Shown here piece after piece: positions 13,301 through 25,463 of a DNA stretch of 64,000 nt. Positions within the stretch are counted from its first letter, which is position 1. Each line of letters opens with the position of its first letter. The notes under the pieces were generated by a model. It did not search any database. It was not told the origin of the DNA and was given only the letters and a program-made list of their open reading frames with translations. A program made the translations under genes and the position numbers. The stretch lies in contig VIIQ02000555.1 of the NCBI GenBank assembly GCA_007449985.2, positions 434,001-498,000 of the forward strand, written 5' to 3'. Source of the DNA: Desmodesmus armatus (taxonomy: Eukaryota > Chlorophyta > Chlorophyceae > Sphaeropleales > Scenedesmaceae).

Positions 13301-15344
13301 AACTACCTATCCAGGGTGCATCAGGCCCGTAGCATGGCAACACTATAAGCAGCATCCAGCACGCGGAGACAGCCACCCAAAGTGATCGGCACAGCAGTAG
13401 GTTTGGGGGGTCCTTACCATCTGCAGGTGTTGCCTGATCTCGTCCCTGACCTCTGTGGAGTCCAGCATCGTCCTGCTGAACCTGTCCTCTAGGTCACCAT
13501 CCCCAGCACCACTGTCCCCAGTCCTCCTGCTGCTACTGTTGCTGCCATCCCTGCTTCGTGCAGAGGGTGGTTGGCTGCAGGACCGCCGCCTGCTGCTGCG
13601 TGCTGCCTCCTCCCAGTCTGTGCTGTGCCTGCTGTGCAGCACGCTGCTTCCGCCGCTGGGCGCTGCTGCCACAGCCATGAGTGGCTTGTCCAGCACGCTC
13701 AGGCTGTTCCTGCGGGACAGGTGTGTGCTGGTGTGCTGACCTGACACGTTCCTGCTGCTGCGCAGCTGCACCGAGCTGCGCAGCTCGTCTGACTTGGCCA
13801 GCAGGGTCTCCAATTCGTCCAGCACAGCCTGGACAGGCAGGTCTGCAGCATCTGGAGGTAGCACCACTGGGGTCCTCACTCCGCTGACACTGCTGTCCTG
13901 CCCTGCGGCAGCTGCAGCAGGGCTTGCGCCAGTGCCTGTGCCAGCGTTGGGGCTTGTGCTGGGGCCCTCAGAGGAGCTGGCTGCTGCTGCCGCTGGTGGG
14001 GATGCAGGAGCTGCAGAAGCACTGTGCAAGACTGAGGCTGGGGTGCTGCTGACGGAGTCGGTGCATGCCGAAGCAATGGCATGTGCAGTCATGTTTGCTG
14101 CCTGCTGCTCCAGTATGGACTCCTGTGCTGGCTCCTGCTGCTGTGTGGCCTCAGCGTCCGCCTTGCTCTCGTGCTGAAGGTCCTGCGTGCCGCCTGTCTC
14201 ATCACCAGACACCCTGCACAGCCAGCAGCAGTTATCGTTAGTTCAGCAGTGCTCAAGCAACAAGTGACCAAGTTTCTGTCCCAGCAGGAGATACCATCTG
14301 CAGAGACAACCTGCTGTGTAAAGAGCGATGGGCTACTGCCATGAGCTACGACAGCTGAGGGACGAGCACTCATGTGCGTCGCCAGCACGGTAACCTGGTT
14401 ACCTGCAGCTGTAGATCTTCTGGAGGACATCATGGTAGACGTCATCCCATGCCCCTGCTGCTTGCTGTGCTGGGCCCTCCGCTGTGGCTGCCACAGGTGC
14501 TGCAGCAGGCGCCTCGCCTGTGCTGCACACGGTGCCCTCATCAGCTGCTGCTGGCTCTGCTGCTGCAGTGTCCACCGTGCCTGCAGCATCCTCTGCTGTC
14601 GCTGCTGTGGCTGTTTCACCTGAGGCTGAGCCTCTGGATGGTCCCTCGTCTTGCACAGCATGAGGAGCGTCAGCCTCAGCTGCTGCTAACTCTGCCAGGG
14701 CTTCGAGCTCCCCTGTCTTCAACGCTGGGTTGAATGGTAGAGAGCTGCCTGTGTGTATGCGCACATACACCATGGCAAGACTGGAGTCGCCCTCCTCCCC
14801 GCCGTCCTCACCATCTTCTGTCTTGGGCGGAGCCTGGCGCTCCCCTGACACTGCGTTCACGGTGTACTGCAGGCAGCTGTCTGGATCATCAGCTCGATTG
14901 GCCTGCATGTCGGCAGCCAGCATGCAGTGTGTTTATCCCTTGATTGCTACCTGCCTGGTAAGACTGATCAAGCTCCCAACAGTCCAGCACAGCGGAGACA
15001 CATCATATGGTCCTGCCGCTGCCGGCCTGCCCTTTCCAAGAGCTGACCTTGATGCTGTATTGAAAAACACGCACCTCGGGCTCTGCAACATCGGGGATGA
15101 TACTGCCTTTCAGCAGTAGGGCAGCGCCAGACATAGCTCCCTGCAAGCAGCAGTAGCACACTGCAGTCAGGCTAGCTGCTGCTGCAGAGATCCTGACGCT
15201 GAAAGCACGATCAATGCTTTGTGAAACAACTCTCAAGCATAACACTCCACTCACCGCCTTTTCCTTCAGCAGGGAGTCATGCCCGTCTGCTGCAGTGGCA
15301 CCCTCTGCTTCAACAGCATCAGTCTGAACACCACCATCCTCCAT
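7378..15344 (-). CDS. giant disordered Ser/Pro/Gln-rich protein with possible PH-like end
   Basis: Six exons agree in phase: 15344-15255 (ATG), 15140-15048, 14902-14403, 14213-13418, 13235-11043 and 10965-7378 (stop), giving about 2,419 aa. The N-terminal ~100 residues look folded (segments LLLKGSII, VRVFQYSIK, LQYTVNAVSGE). Most of the rest is Ser, Pro, Ala, Gln and Gly with many S-P pairs, and is probably disordered and phosphorylated. The last ~150 residues look ordered again: VTFEMGRDNRLVMVV, then CALDLLTTGGAHTIEL and ESDWAGLVVGLNAML. That pattern resembles the last strand and helix of a PH-type domain, here with a disordered insert; this is my inference. The intron at 11042-10966 is only 77 bp and shifts the frame between two long open frames. 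Family not recognised. Confidence 0.75.
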
Positions 15345-17735
15345 GATGACAAAATTCTTCTAATGTATTCATGGGACGGTCAGAGCTTCTGCTGATACAC
15401 AGGTGGACTGTAGCTGTCGAGGGAATTGGTCTGAACCCCAAGGAATTGAAGCAGAACAGCCACCGTGCGCGGAGAAAACGTTGTATTTTTGAGACGGTTT
15501 GAAATTGCTTTGCTGCGTGCTTTACTTCGGCTCTCCTGCCTACCACATGCAGTACATGTATTGACTTGAGAGCAATTTCGCGCAGACAAGGAGGGCAGCA
15601 GGAAGTTGTCTTTTTTTGGACGCTACCAAAAGCAGGACAGTGCGACAAGGGCAAACATCGCTCGTGGACACAGACGTGTACACATGAATGCGGTGTCGTT
15701 TGCACAGGTGCGCCCTTGTCTTCGCGGAGAGCATTGTGCTCGAGTTGAGATCCAACACAGCCAACCAATCCAATGCCTCGGGAAGGAGAGATCCCTGGTA
15801 GGCCGTGCAACCGTCAACAACTGGGGGTTACAACTGTGCACAAGGGGGGTCCCCTGCTTGATGGAGTCGCCAGCATGGTGGAAACAAGGGCACACGGCCC
15901 GTAGTCAGGCAATTGCATACGCAGGGATGCATGCACAGAGATATGCAGGCAACAACCAACGTGGATGCAGAGCCAATGCAAGACTGCATCACGAATCACC
16001 CCAGGCTCATGCATGCTCACAACGTCTGACCAAATGCACGCATCAATGGCAGGGAACTCTCTGTCATGTCCCCACCTGTCATGTACCCACAACGTCGCCA
16101 CCACCACCTCAGCCTGCCAGACTGGTACCAAGACACATATACTGCACAATCTGCCGGCTCGCCAACAGCACGATATACAAGACACCCGGAAATACAATGA
16201 ACTGTTGTTACTTCGTCGTTCACATACAAAATCCCCAAAAGCAAGCAGCAGGAGCCTATCAGATGCCGAGCAGGAAGGCTGCAGCTCAAGCTGGCCCCCT
16301 TCCTGACATCGTCACAAACAAGCAAAGCAGGCATACTATGTAGAGTAACCAAGCCCATCCCAACCTTGTAGCTGTGCTAATAAGATGCTACAAAAGACAA
16401 CCTAACACAAACACAGGACAAGGCCAAACGCAACAAGGGCCAAACACAGGCTAGGTATAGGGAAAAAGCTGACGATGACAACAGACGACGCAAGGGTACC
16501 CAGGGACGAGATATGCAGCACATTGAAGCAAAAATGCACACCATAGGCAAGGCCGACAACACACCTGAGGCGACACAGCCGGGCTGGATGCCAGGGTGCC
16601 CAACATGCTGGTGACAGCAACACACACGTATGCACACCACAGCCCAAACACAGTGCTCAGGTACGGACGCCCGGAGTGCGTGGGTCCATTGCTTGAGCAA
16701 CTGCGTCTGCTGGGCATGGCACAGGGAAGTCAAGTACAAAAAGACACCTTGTCCAAGAAACAAGGCTGGATGGCATGTCAGGCAATAATGGCTTGCCTGT
16801 GTGCCCAGCATCCAGACCACATATACCCTCTACAAGGTGAGGGTCCCACACATACTCCCTCCCATGACGCCCCAAACGGTGCTTGAACCAACCCCTTCCA
16901 ATCCCCCCCATCAAGCAATGGACACAACAAGAGCAGCCAGCAAGCAACCGGACAGGTGTGCAGCCAGTGTGCTGTGTTCGTTCCTTACACAGCAGGGGCC
17001 TGGGCCCAACATTTGTGTGCAAACAGGCACCGCCGTGGCCAGTTCCTGGTCAATGCACGCGTCAACATGGCTGCAACAAGAAAGCATGGCACCCTAGCGC
17101 CGCAAGCCGGGGGCCTGGTTGGCCAGGGGCCACATGCTCAGAGGTTCACAATCTGGGGCAACAGACGAACCGGAGGTTCTCAACCTGTCCAACTGCTGCC
17201 GGCTGCATGGGGCTGCATATACAAGAGAAATACCCCGCCACCCTGATTGACTGATGCACAAGGCATCCCATCAATCACCCTACCCGACTGTGTCTGGACA
17301 AAACAAAGCCAAACCATCACCGCTGGACAAAACTGAGGCGCCAAGTGTTGCTATAGTCGACGCTACGGATCAACATGCGTGAAACACCTGCGTAATGCAA
17401 TACACCTACGGCATGCACCCACTTCATAACCTGGTGCACAGTCTTTCATTCCTGTCATCACCGAGCCTGGGAGGTGACCAGGGTCCATGTTGGAGGGCTG
17501 ATCAAAATGGCCACTCCCACAGACTATCACTCCCGCACTTCGCACGCAACCCCTCTGTCACTTTATGGTCTGCACGTCTAGGCAAAAAAAGGGTGACAGG
17601 CCCTCGATCAATGCAGACATACGGACATGCAGTGCTGCAAGCACCCTCAAGATAACATCTCAGCCATCGGCCAATACACGAGCATTGACACACCAGAACC
17701 CACAAGGGTGGTTGCCAGACTCTTCACCCCCGCCG
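15345..17735. other. 2.4-kb intergenic region
   Basis: Several open frames of 60-245 codons exist on both strands, but none has convincing splice sites, composition or recognisable motifs. They appear to reflect lower stop density in CA-rich sequence. The part next to 15345 must hold the promoter and leader of the giant minus-strand gene. The part next to 17735 should hold the 3' UTR of the following minus-strand gene. No repeat or RNA gene recognised. Confidence 0.5.
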
Positions 17736-19266
17736 TCACCGCTTGCCGGACTGCCTGTCCCCAGCTGCCGCTGCTGCAGCTACGCCACCTGGGCTGTTAG
17801 CATAGGGGCGCGGTGGCCTGATCGGCGGCAGCAGGCCGACCCGCCTCTTCAGGCGCGTGACAGACATGATGCATTCTGAGCCCAGCAGCTGCTCCAGCAT
17901 CAGCACGTTGCCCCTGCTGAGGTCCATGCCATAGCTGACAGGCACCCGCCTGACTGGCACAGCCAGCGCGCCCTCGCTGGCAGGGTGGCCATCCTGCGTG
18001 CTGTTGGGGTGGTAGTCCGGGTCCAGGGGGCCATCTGCAAAGCGCACACGCCGGGCCTGGCTGGAGTCTGTGCGGCCGCTGACATCACCACCACTACTGC
18101 TGCTGCTGCTGCGGCCCAGAAGGCCAGGGCTGTCTGACGCCTGCAGGGCTGCCGGAGCTGGGGTATCTGCGTACGCAGCTGGGGGTGCCCTCTTGCTCAC
18201 GATGCCGTTGCTGTCAGCAAGCTGGCCTGCTGGCACCCGCTTGTGCTGCCTGGCTGGTGCAGATGACCTGCTGAGGCTATTGCTGCTGCCACCATGCTTG
18301 GCAGCACTGCCGTCCAGGACGGACACAACTGCTGCTGATGTGGTGTTTGCCAGACGCGCAGACCTGCGCTGGGACCCGCTCAGGGCTGCGGCCAGCAGCG
18401 AGTCGTCCTGTTGGTCCGCACAGGCCTTCACCAACGTGTCTGCAATGCATGCCAGGTCGCTGGCAATGTCGGCCTGCAGCTGCAGACCCTTGGCAGCATT
18501 GCCTGTGCTGTGTGAGCGCTGATGCCTTGGCTTGCTGGAGGCTGGGGCAGCTGGTGCAGGAAGGGGCGGAGGAGCGGCTGCTGCTGTGGTCGTGCCGCTT
18601 GCCACTGCAACACGTGCACTGGCAACAGCGGCGCACTTGGGCACCTGGCCTGGCACCTGCAGTGGGGGCTTGCGGGTCAGGTCACCTTTGCACGCTGCAT
18701 TTGGGTCAGAGGCTGCTTGTTGCAGCACAGCTGGCAGCAGCTCGGAGTCTGATGCGAAGCCATCACCACTGCGGGCTTTGCTGCGAGTCACCACCCGTCC
18801 TGTGAGACGACCTCCGAGGCGCATCGCAGCTGTCTGAGTGTTGCTGCTGGCGGTGAACTGCTGGGTTTGTTCGTTGGCAGGTGCTTCCTGGAACGGAACG
18901 AGACAAAACAGTATTTGCCTGTTGAGGCAACGCACAAGGGAGGTCTCTTGCAGCAGCTGCACATGTGTACTTAGGTGGGTACTGGTTTACTGCTCCAGAA
19001 ACTGCTGGACTGTTGCATGCTTCTGCAAACGTTTCGGCATCTCGATGAATCCATCTCGAGAAGCGTGTCAACGGAAAGTGTACCAAGAGGTACTGATGGC
19101 ACCGCCGAGCCAGCAGCGCAGAACTGAACAAGAAGGTGACAACAACAGCAGGAGGCAACAATGTGTCCTGCAGGCTCCCACGTACCTCGCTTAAACGCTT
19201 GCTTGATAAGTGGTCTTGTTGTGCCCCCTCCAAGCGTCGTTTCATACACAGGCGACGAACTCTCAA
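17736..19266 (-). CDS. basic disordered protein with an RVxF-type motif
   Basis: Two exons, 19266-19186 (27 codons; ATG, donor gtacgt) and 18887-17736 (stop TGA), join in phase 0 to give 410 aa. The protein is rich in Ala, Ser, Arg and Pro with poly-Ala and poly-Ser runs. Short basic motifs (VVTRSKAR, QRRSARLA) could be nuclear-localisation or chromatin contacts. Residues 307-310 read R-V-R-F inside ARRVRFADG, the form of a protein-phosphatase-1 docking site. The C-terminal part from VPVSYGMDLSRG to VTRLKRRVGLLPP is the only stretch that looks conserved or folded. I cannot name a family; a nuclear phosphatase-regulated protein is speculation. It is head-to-head with the gene starting near 19646. 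Confidence 0.75.
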
Positions 19267-19645
19267 GTCCGATGGCCAGCAGGCGTCAGACGCTGTTGAC
19301 GTGCGTCAGCTGCACTGCACTAGACCAGAGGACGTGTTGGACAACATGTCGCAACATGCATGCTCTTCCAAGGCCACGGACTCAGTCGGACTGAAGCAGA
19401 AACTCTGACGACAGCAACTTTGCCCGACACCGGTATCGCTCAAGACTATCTGAAACGTTGGCAAGGAAGGCGGAGGTCACCCAATGGCAGGCCACAGGAA
19501 GATCAGGCGGGTAGGCGAGCCGGAGGAAGGACACCCCAAAACCCAACCTAGGTTCTAAGTTGAAGGTATGATTGAACGTGTGTGTGTCTGTCCCGTGCAG
19601 CATATACACCACATCTTCACTGTATAGCAATAGCAACATCACACA
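19267..19645. promoter_or_regulatory. putative divergent promoter region
   Basis: About 380 bp separate the start codon of the minus-strand basic protein from the provisional start of the plus-strand small protein. With two genes facing away from each other at this distance, their promoters must lie here or overlap the first exons. I could not pick out a TATA box or operator with confidence. An alternative first exon for the plus gene (ATG at 19484, MAGHRKIRR, donor at 19511) also falls here, so the true spacing may be shorter. Confidence 0.4.
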
Positions 19646-20665
19646 ATGAGGTCCTGCCTGTGCTCTCCCTCCTCGACAGCCCAATGCCCGCCCAGGCAGC
19701 ACCGGGCAGCAGCAGTGGTGCCACGCCACCCCAGACGTAGCAGCCAGGCTTGTGCACATCAACAGGCCGGAACTGTATCTCACCCACAACGTGTCTGGTT
19801 GGCAGCCACGCCGCCTAGTGCTGACTCTCAGCCAGTGAAGGGGGCGCCAGAGGTGAGTGTGTTGGTGTGGCCGCTCAGTTTGCTTGCACCCCCACAAAAG
19901 AAACCCATACAGGTATCAGCAGCTGTGCATGCAGTACATCATAGTTCGAACGCCTTGTCATCCTGTCTACCTGCCTATCTATTCTTGCAGGACGAGCAGT
20001 TTGAGGGCCTGCTGCCAGATGAGGACTATGAGGTGAGCAGTAGTGGCAGCCAACGAGCACATCGTGGAAACTGCGGTACCTGCACTGGTGCTATGTGCAG
20101 AGGCGTGCTGACACCTCTGTATGTATGTGGGTTACTGCAGGTGCCGGGCACGTTGTTCGATGCGTTCCAAGCCCAAACCAAGCTGGGCAAGGCGGTGAAG
20201 GCAGCAGTTGAGGAGCTGGAGCATCTAGGCGGCTTGGTGAGCGCCCAGGTGGCATGGTGTGCTAGTGCTGGCTGGTGCTGTGCATGCAACTGCATTCTGT
20301 CACTGCTCAACCATGCATGGCCATGCCTGAGGGTCCCTCACAACGCAGTAGTTCACCCGTTGGCGGCAGGCAGGCAGCAGCACCCTCACACCAGCATGTC
20401 TGCACTTTTGGACAGACTCACACACTTTGCTTGCCAGCACCATTGCGTTGACGCCACTCTGCAACCATCCCTGCCACCCTGCTGTGATGTCTTGTGAGCG
20501 CAGGAGGCGGAGGTGTTGGGCGAGTGTGATGATCTGTTGAAGAAGCTGGGTGTGAAGGGCAGCTTGTTTGGCAGCGGCAGTGACAACCCACTGCTCAAAT
20601 TGCAGCAGGAGCTGGAGGAGTTGGAGAAGATGGAGCAGGAAGAGCTCAAGAAGCAGCAGGATTAG
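19646..20665 (+). CDS. small helical protein of unknown function
   Basis: The 3' exons are well supported and all in phase 0: 19991-20032 (14 codons, DEQFEGLLPDEDYE), 20141-20236 (VPGTLFDAFQAQTKLG...) and 20504-20665 (ending EELKKQQD, TAG). They encode an acidic segment, two amphipathic helices and a Glu/Lys-rich coiled-coil tail (LQQELEELEKMEQEE). The exon ending at 19852 (...PVKGAPE, donor gtgagt) joins them in phase. Its 5' end is uncertain: the open frame back to ATG 19646 is used here, but an acceptor at 19765 with an upstream exon at 19484-19510 is also in phase. As given the protein is about 168 aa. I do not recognise the family. Confidence 0.65.
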
Positions 20666-21779
20666 CAACAGCAGTAGTAGTGGGGTTGCAGCACCTGCGC
20701 CTGTGTCCTGGAGAGGGAGGGGGGGGGGGGGCGAGGCTACAGGCTGGAATCGCAATGGTTGTATTATGGCACCCCTTTGAGCATCAGGCATGGCAGGCGG
20801 TTGGTGACGGCAGAAACTGTGGCGGTGCGCATCCTGCATGTTGATGGTGGCAATTGGGTCACATTCCTTTGAGCGGCATTGAAACTGCATGGGTGGGAAC
20901 CTCGTAATCTTGGTAACTATTGCATCGATTATCCTGCTTTTTGATGTTTGCACGTTCAATGCGGCTCAATTGGTCATGCAACCTTCAGCAAGTTGGCTCA
21001 GCCAGCCTCAGCCTTGTGAGCCAGCCTGCTTGCGCTGTTCATGCACTGGAAGAACAGGGAGTGGGCAGCATTGGCAGTGAAGGCCTCAACATGATGCAAT
21101 GTTGATAGCAGGCGCCACATGCAACTGCACTGGCATCTGGACTGCAACAGATGTATTGCCAGCAACACGTTACATGATCCTGGGGTTTTGAGCAGCTGAA
21201 CTTTACAGGGCTGAGCAAGCAACAACGGAACAAACATTGTGCAATCTACAAATGTTTGTTCAGGGATGTCGAGCCGTTTCACGTTGAAGTGCCCAGGCTG
21301 CAACCACCAGGACTGCAGACTAAAAGGCCAACTTCGCATTTGCCGTGCCAAAAGTCAGCTCAGCAGTGGTATAGTGAATTATATCATCAGAAATATCTCA
21401 TCATTCGGTTGCAGGGCCTTCGGCAGTGCCCCAGCTGGTAGTCTTGGCCGCTGCTGCTCTGCAGCTTGGTTCTGCTGTTGGTTGTTTGTGAAGCCACGGA
21501 GCCACTTGTGGTCTGTATAATCGCAGTACACAGTTCAAGGGCGCCAAGCGAGCCTTGTGCTACCAGGTGAGCACCAGCCTGTCCTGTCCCTCAGCTGTGC
21601 AACAGGAACACAGCACCCCACTCCCCCCTTGACACCAGCTCCCCTGGACTTCGTTCATTCAAGGCTGCCTTGGTGACTGGTAGGCATGTTCACCTGCACT
21701 GCACTTATCTCCCACAGAGCATCTTCTGGTAGCTCCTGGTGCAGGCGTCAGCAGCAGCAGGCCCGCTGGGTCTGCCACG
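20666..21779. other. intergenic: 3' flank of the small gene and 5' region of TAF4
   Basis: No credible coding exon. It contains a G homopolymer near 20713-20723. Close to TAF4 there is a possible leader intron: a donor-like site at about 21567 (ctaccag|gtgagc) and an acceptor-like site at about 21718 (cccacag), both upstream of the first ATG of the TAF4 frame. The sequence tgtataat near 21515 is a weak TATA-like candidate. Confidence 0.4.
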
Positions 21780-21992
21780 ATGCAGCCTGGGGGCAACAAT
21801 CTGAATGCACAGCAGTGGAACCAACAGCAGCGTGCAGCTCCCCAGCCGGCAGGCATGCAGCACCACCAGCAACAGCAGCAGCAGCAGCGGACCCCATCCC
21901 CCTCTCCTGCCCAACAGGCCGCAGCACAGCAGGCTCAAGCGCAAGCTGCAGCCCAACAACAAGCACTCATCAAGAATTATATTTTGCAACAA

Positions 21993-22023
<31 letters not shown>

Positions 22024-24833
22024 TAACCAACCCTGCAATCTTCGCAGCACTGATGGCTCAGCAGGCAAATGCCCGCGGCCCTCGCCCCGGCCCAGCAGCA
22101 GCAGCAGCCACTCGGCCTGGCATGCCATCAGCCGGCTCTGCAGGCAACCTAGCAGCACTTGGGCCTGCTGCTGCTGCAGCTAATCCTGCCCTGCTACAGC
22201 GCCCTGGCAGCGCGGGTCTAGCTGGGCTAGCAGCAGCAGGCCGGCCCTTAGCCGCGGGCGCTCCAGGCATGCTCCCCGGTCGCCTATTCGGCAGCACCCC
22301 TCCCGCAGAGATGGACGCAGCCGGCCTCAAGGTGCAGGCAGCGATCAAATCCATGAAGCCGAATGAGGCCCCGAGGGTCGAGCCCCCAGAGGGCCATGAG
22401 TGGGTGCAGTGCATGGGGAAGGACGGCAAGCCGGGCTGGTTTGCTGTGGTGCGAGCCAAGGCGCAGGCCATGCGCGCGAAGCGCAGGGCGGAGGAGGGGC
22501 CTGCAGGGCAGCCTGGGGGCAAGGCGGGCGGGAAGAAGAGGAATGCGGATGATGACTTGGTTGCTGGCGGGGGTCCTGTGAGCATGATGCTGATGGATGA
22601 TGATGCTGTTGAGGCGGAGGAGGCGGCGGCTAAGGGGGCTGTGGTGGTGGAGGCGGGAAATGTACAGGTGAGCAGGGAGGGCGCAGAGCTGCTGTCGTAG
22701 TGGTGGGGGTGGTGGTAGTGGCAGTGTGTGCTTGAGCAGCAGCAGTGCATGCATGTGTGTGCGAGTGACACAGGTGCACAGCTTTCAGAAAGCGGGTATG
22801 CAGTAAGGCCAAACTTGTGAGTGTCTAGGCTGCAGTCCTTCAGATATTGGGCTGTGCTGACTCTGAAATCAAAGCCTTCTTCAGTATGTGTTTGCAAGTG
22901 TGTGCAAGCACGCGATTATGTGTGCGTGCTGTTGCTCCCCCCCCCCCGCCCAAAACCCCTGCAGGAGGAGTACCTGTTGAACCCTGCGAGCACGATGCGT
23001 CTGGTGGCGCGCCTGGCTAAGGAAGGAGGTGTGAAGGCTGCGAGTGACAGCGTGTACCCCTACCTCTCCCTGGCCGCTGAGACCTTCCTGGGCCAGCTGC
23101 TGAACAACATGGTCAAGATGCGCCTGCAGCGGGAGGACCTGGGCAAGTGAGTGAGGATGGGGGCGGGGCCATGCACTGCAGGAAGGGGAGGGGGCAGGGC
23201 TGACAGACAGCAGCACACCACACACATGCACCCAGGTAGATATGCGCCATAAGCTGCTGCTGCACCTGTCGGGGCTGTAGGGAGTGAAGGCAGAGGTCAT
23301 GAGGAGGGTCGGCCTGTTCTCTCGCAGCAGCGGTGGTCATCTGTTGTAGTGATATCATGCCGGGTCAGTTTGTTGGTGTTTTGACCACCCTCTGTCCGAT
23401 CATGATGCCAGCTGGCCGCCTGCTTGCTGCGCTGTGTTGGTTCTCATGTCTCACCTGGTTTGCGTTCTGCTTGTCGGTCAATTCACACATTGGCATGTCC
23501 GTACCTCGCAGGGGCTACTTTGGTTTTGAGCAGGGTGATACGTCGCTGCGTGCTGAGCTGTACAAGATGCGTGAGAGGGAGAAGAAGGAGGCGGAGAAGC
23601 GGGCAGAGATCGAGCGGGACGAGCTCGCCAAGCTGGGCGCAAGCCGCAAAAAGTGAGTCACGCACTGGCTGACTGGCTGGCTGGCTGGCTGGCTGGATGG
23701 TTGGATGGATGGATGCACTTCCTGTGTCTACACACAGCATGTGCACTATATGCTATCTACACATGCGGCTGGTCCTGCGGATCCTGTTGTGCAGCTTTGT
23801 GACTATCTGGTGCCCGCTGGACTCTCATCTGGATGCTGTAGTATGCCTCCACTTGCTGTCTGCCTGAAGCTGCTCCATGCACTCGCACTGTTGCCACTGC
23901 TTGCATCACCAGAACCGGCCTGGCTGAGCACACCTCCATGTTGTCACAGCCACATTCTGCGGTGGCCGCCACATCTGCTTGCGTGTGTCAGTCAACACAC
24001 GATGCCACCGACCGCAACACAGCTGTCAAACGTTGAGGGTTGGATCGCGTCGTCATCATGCTGCTGCCGCCGCTGCTGCTGCTGCTGCTGTTGTTGCCGC
24101 ATTTTAGGCTTGGTGAGGAGGAGCGCAAGGCTGCCCAGGCCGCCCGTCAGGCTCGTGACATGGAGATGAAGAAGGCTGGTGTGAGCAGCACCCTGTCCAT
24201 GCTGGGCATTGGGCCACGCGGCTTCAGCAGCATGATCAAGCAGCCTACACGCACAGGTAAGGGGTTCTCGCCGCCTGGGGAGGGGAGGGAAGAGGAGTAG
24301 GCCTATGCCACCTAGGGAGCTGTGGGCAGGGCAAGGTAATAGGCCAGGTTCCCATTTGATAGCTTGCTGGGCCCTTGAATTTTGCTCGGGAGGAGGTGGG
24401 AGGGCAGAAGCGTGGGGGGCTGTGGTGGATGGGAGGAGGGCATCTGGCGAGAGAGGGGAGGCAGGGCAAGGACACATGGAGGGCTGCACACGGGGGAGTG
24501 CTGGGTGAAACATCTTCAGTGATGCCTGTAGCTCGACCAAGTCAACACAGGCAGCTACAGCTGTGTTTATTGTGCCAAGCACTAATGTATAGTACAGTTG
24601 GGTGCTGTGTGGTGAATTGCACATTGTGACAGTGTTTGGTGTCTGTTGTGGGTGTGTGCTGTGTGTGCACAGGTGCATCCAAGCCTGGCATGACCAAGCC
24701 AGAGCTCACAGAGGTGAAGGCAGCAGCAGAAGGAGCAGCAGCAGCCCCTGCAGCAGCAGCAGCAGGAGGAAGCGCCCCAGCAGCACCTCAGGACTCAGGT
24801 GTCCCTGTCAAGCTGGAGCCAGGCAGAGCACCC

Positions 24834-24871
<38 letters not shown>

Positions 24872-25187
24872 CACTGGTGACTCCCTTCAGGCTTCTGCAG
24901 CAGCAGCAGCAGCAGTGGCTGCTGCCCCTGCTGGGCCAGCCCCCTTGAAGGCCTTGACCCTGCAACACCAGCTACTGAGCGCTGCTGATGTGGCCAACCA
25001 GAGTGCAGCGCCCTTCGTGGCGGGTGGTGTGCCCCCACGCAAGGCCCGGGATGGGGACGACACCCTGAGGGACCTGATGCTGTGTGATCTGGTGGCTGTG
25101 CTGGAGCGCCACCCACTGTACTGCAGAAGCCCTGAGCTGTACACACTGCACACACTGGCAGCAATGCAGGCGGACAGCATGAAGTGA
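21780..25187 (+). CDS. TAF4: TFIID subunit TAF4
   Basis: Five exons in phase: 21780-22667, 22965-23146, 23512-23652, 24108-24256, 24673-25187 (TGA); 624 aa. TAF4 pairs with TAF12 through a histone fold and is a scaffold of the general transcription factor TFIID in the nucleus. Residues 1-180 are Gln/Ala-rich, as in other TAF4 N-termini. Residues ~297-357 (EEYLLNPASTMRLVARLAKEG, YPYLSLAAETFLGQLLNNM) match the TAF4 histone fold. A charged helix follows (LYKMREREKKEAEKRAEIE). The last ~35 residues (LRDLMLCDLVAVLER, then SPELYTLHTL) match the conserved TAF4 C-terminus, whose human form contains a DLIFCMEQE-like core. A poly-Ala run in exon 5 comes from a 36-bp CTG/GCT repeat. The ATG at 21780 is the first in frame; an upstream exon cannot be excluded. 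Confidence 0.92.
21986..22022 (+). repeat. CAA/CAG triplet repeat in TAF4 exon 1
   Basis: An uninterrupted run of CAA and CAG codons encodes poly-Gln in the N-terminal region of TAF4. Such runs are likely to vary in length between strains. Confidence 0.85.
23665..23715 (+). repeat. GGCT/GGAT tetranucleotide repeat in TAF4 intron 3
   Basis: Tandem GGCT units grade into GGAT units just inside the donor end of the third TAF4 intron. It is a simple microsatellite with no coding role. Confidence 0.85.
24835..24870 (+). repeat. perfect CTG/GCT triplet repeat in TAF4 exon 5
   Basis: Twelve tandem CTG units (36 bp), read in the GCT frame as poly-Ala between the PT and GTGD segments of TAF4. It is the longest perfect triplet repeat I noticed in the window. 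Confidence 0.9.
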
Positions 25188-25290
25188 GGGGCCCGGGTCT
25201 CAATGTGCCCTGGCACACGGTGTCCTGTGGGTTGTGCTGTGTGTGTGCTGATGTGTGTGGTTTGCTGGGAGGTGTGCCGTAGGGCCCCTC

Positions 25291-25296
25291 AATAAA
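25291..25296 (+). terminator. AATAAA, possible polyadenylation signal of TAF4
   Basis: AATAAA lies about 104 bases after the TAF4 stop codon. Green algae more often use TGTAA; the first TGTAA I noticed downstream is at 26108-26112, beyond the SINE-like insertion. Which of the two is used decides whether the insertion is part of the TAF4 3' UTR. Confidence 0.3.
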
Positions 25297-25463
25297 GATT
25301 TTGCCGCGTAGGCATGGCAAATGATGGAGCTGCAGGCTCTTTGCGGCAACGGTCACAGCTTTCGTACCCTGCTGTTGGGTCTCGGTGTGCTCAACAGGGT
25401 TTGGGCTGCTTGTGTTGAGAAGTATGCGCAAGCCAGTCAATGCTGGAGCTGAAACATGCTCCA

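Noticed and set aside
15606..16343. 245-codon open frame on the plus strand
   Set aside because: No start context, splice sites or protein-like composition; overlapping frames on the other strand are equally open.
19382..19897. 171-codon minus-strand frame opposite the small helical gene
   Set aside because: No supporting splice sites and it conflicts with the better-supported plus-strand exons.
22058..22897. 279-codon minus-strand open frame
   Set aside because: Antisense shadow of TAF4 exon 1; it exists because GC-rich alanine and glutamine codons leave few stops on the other strand.
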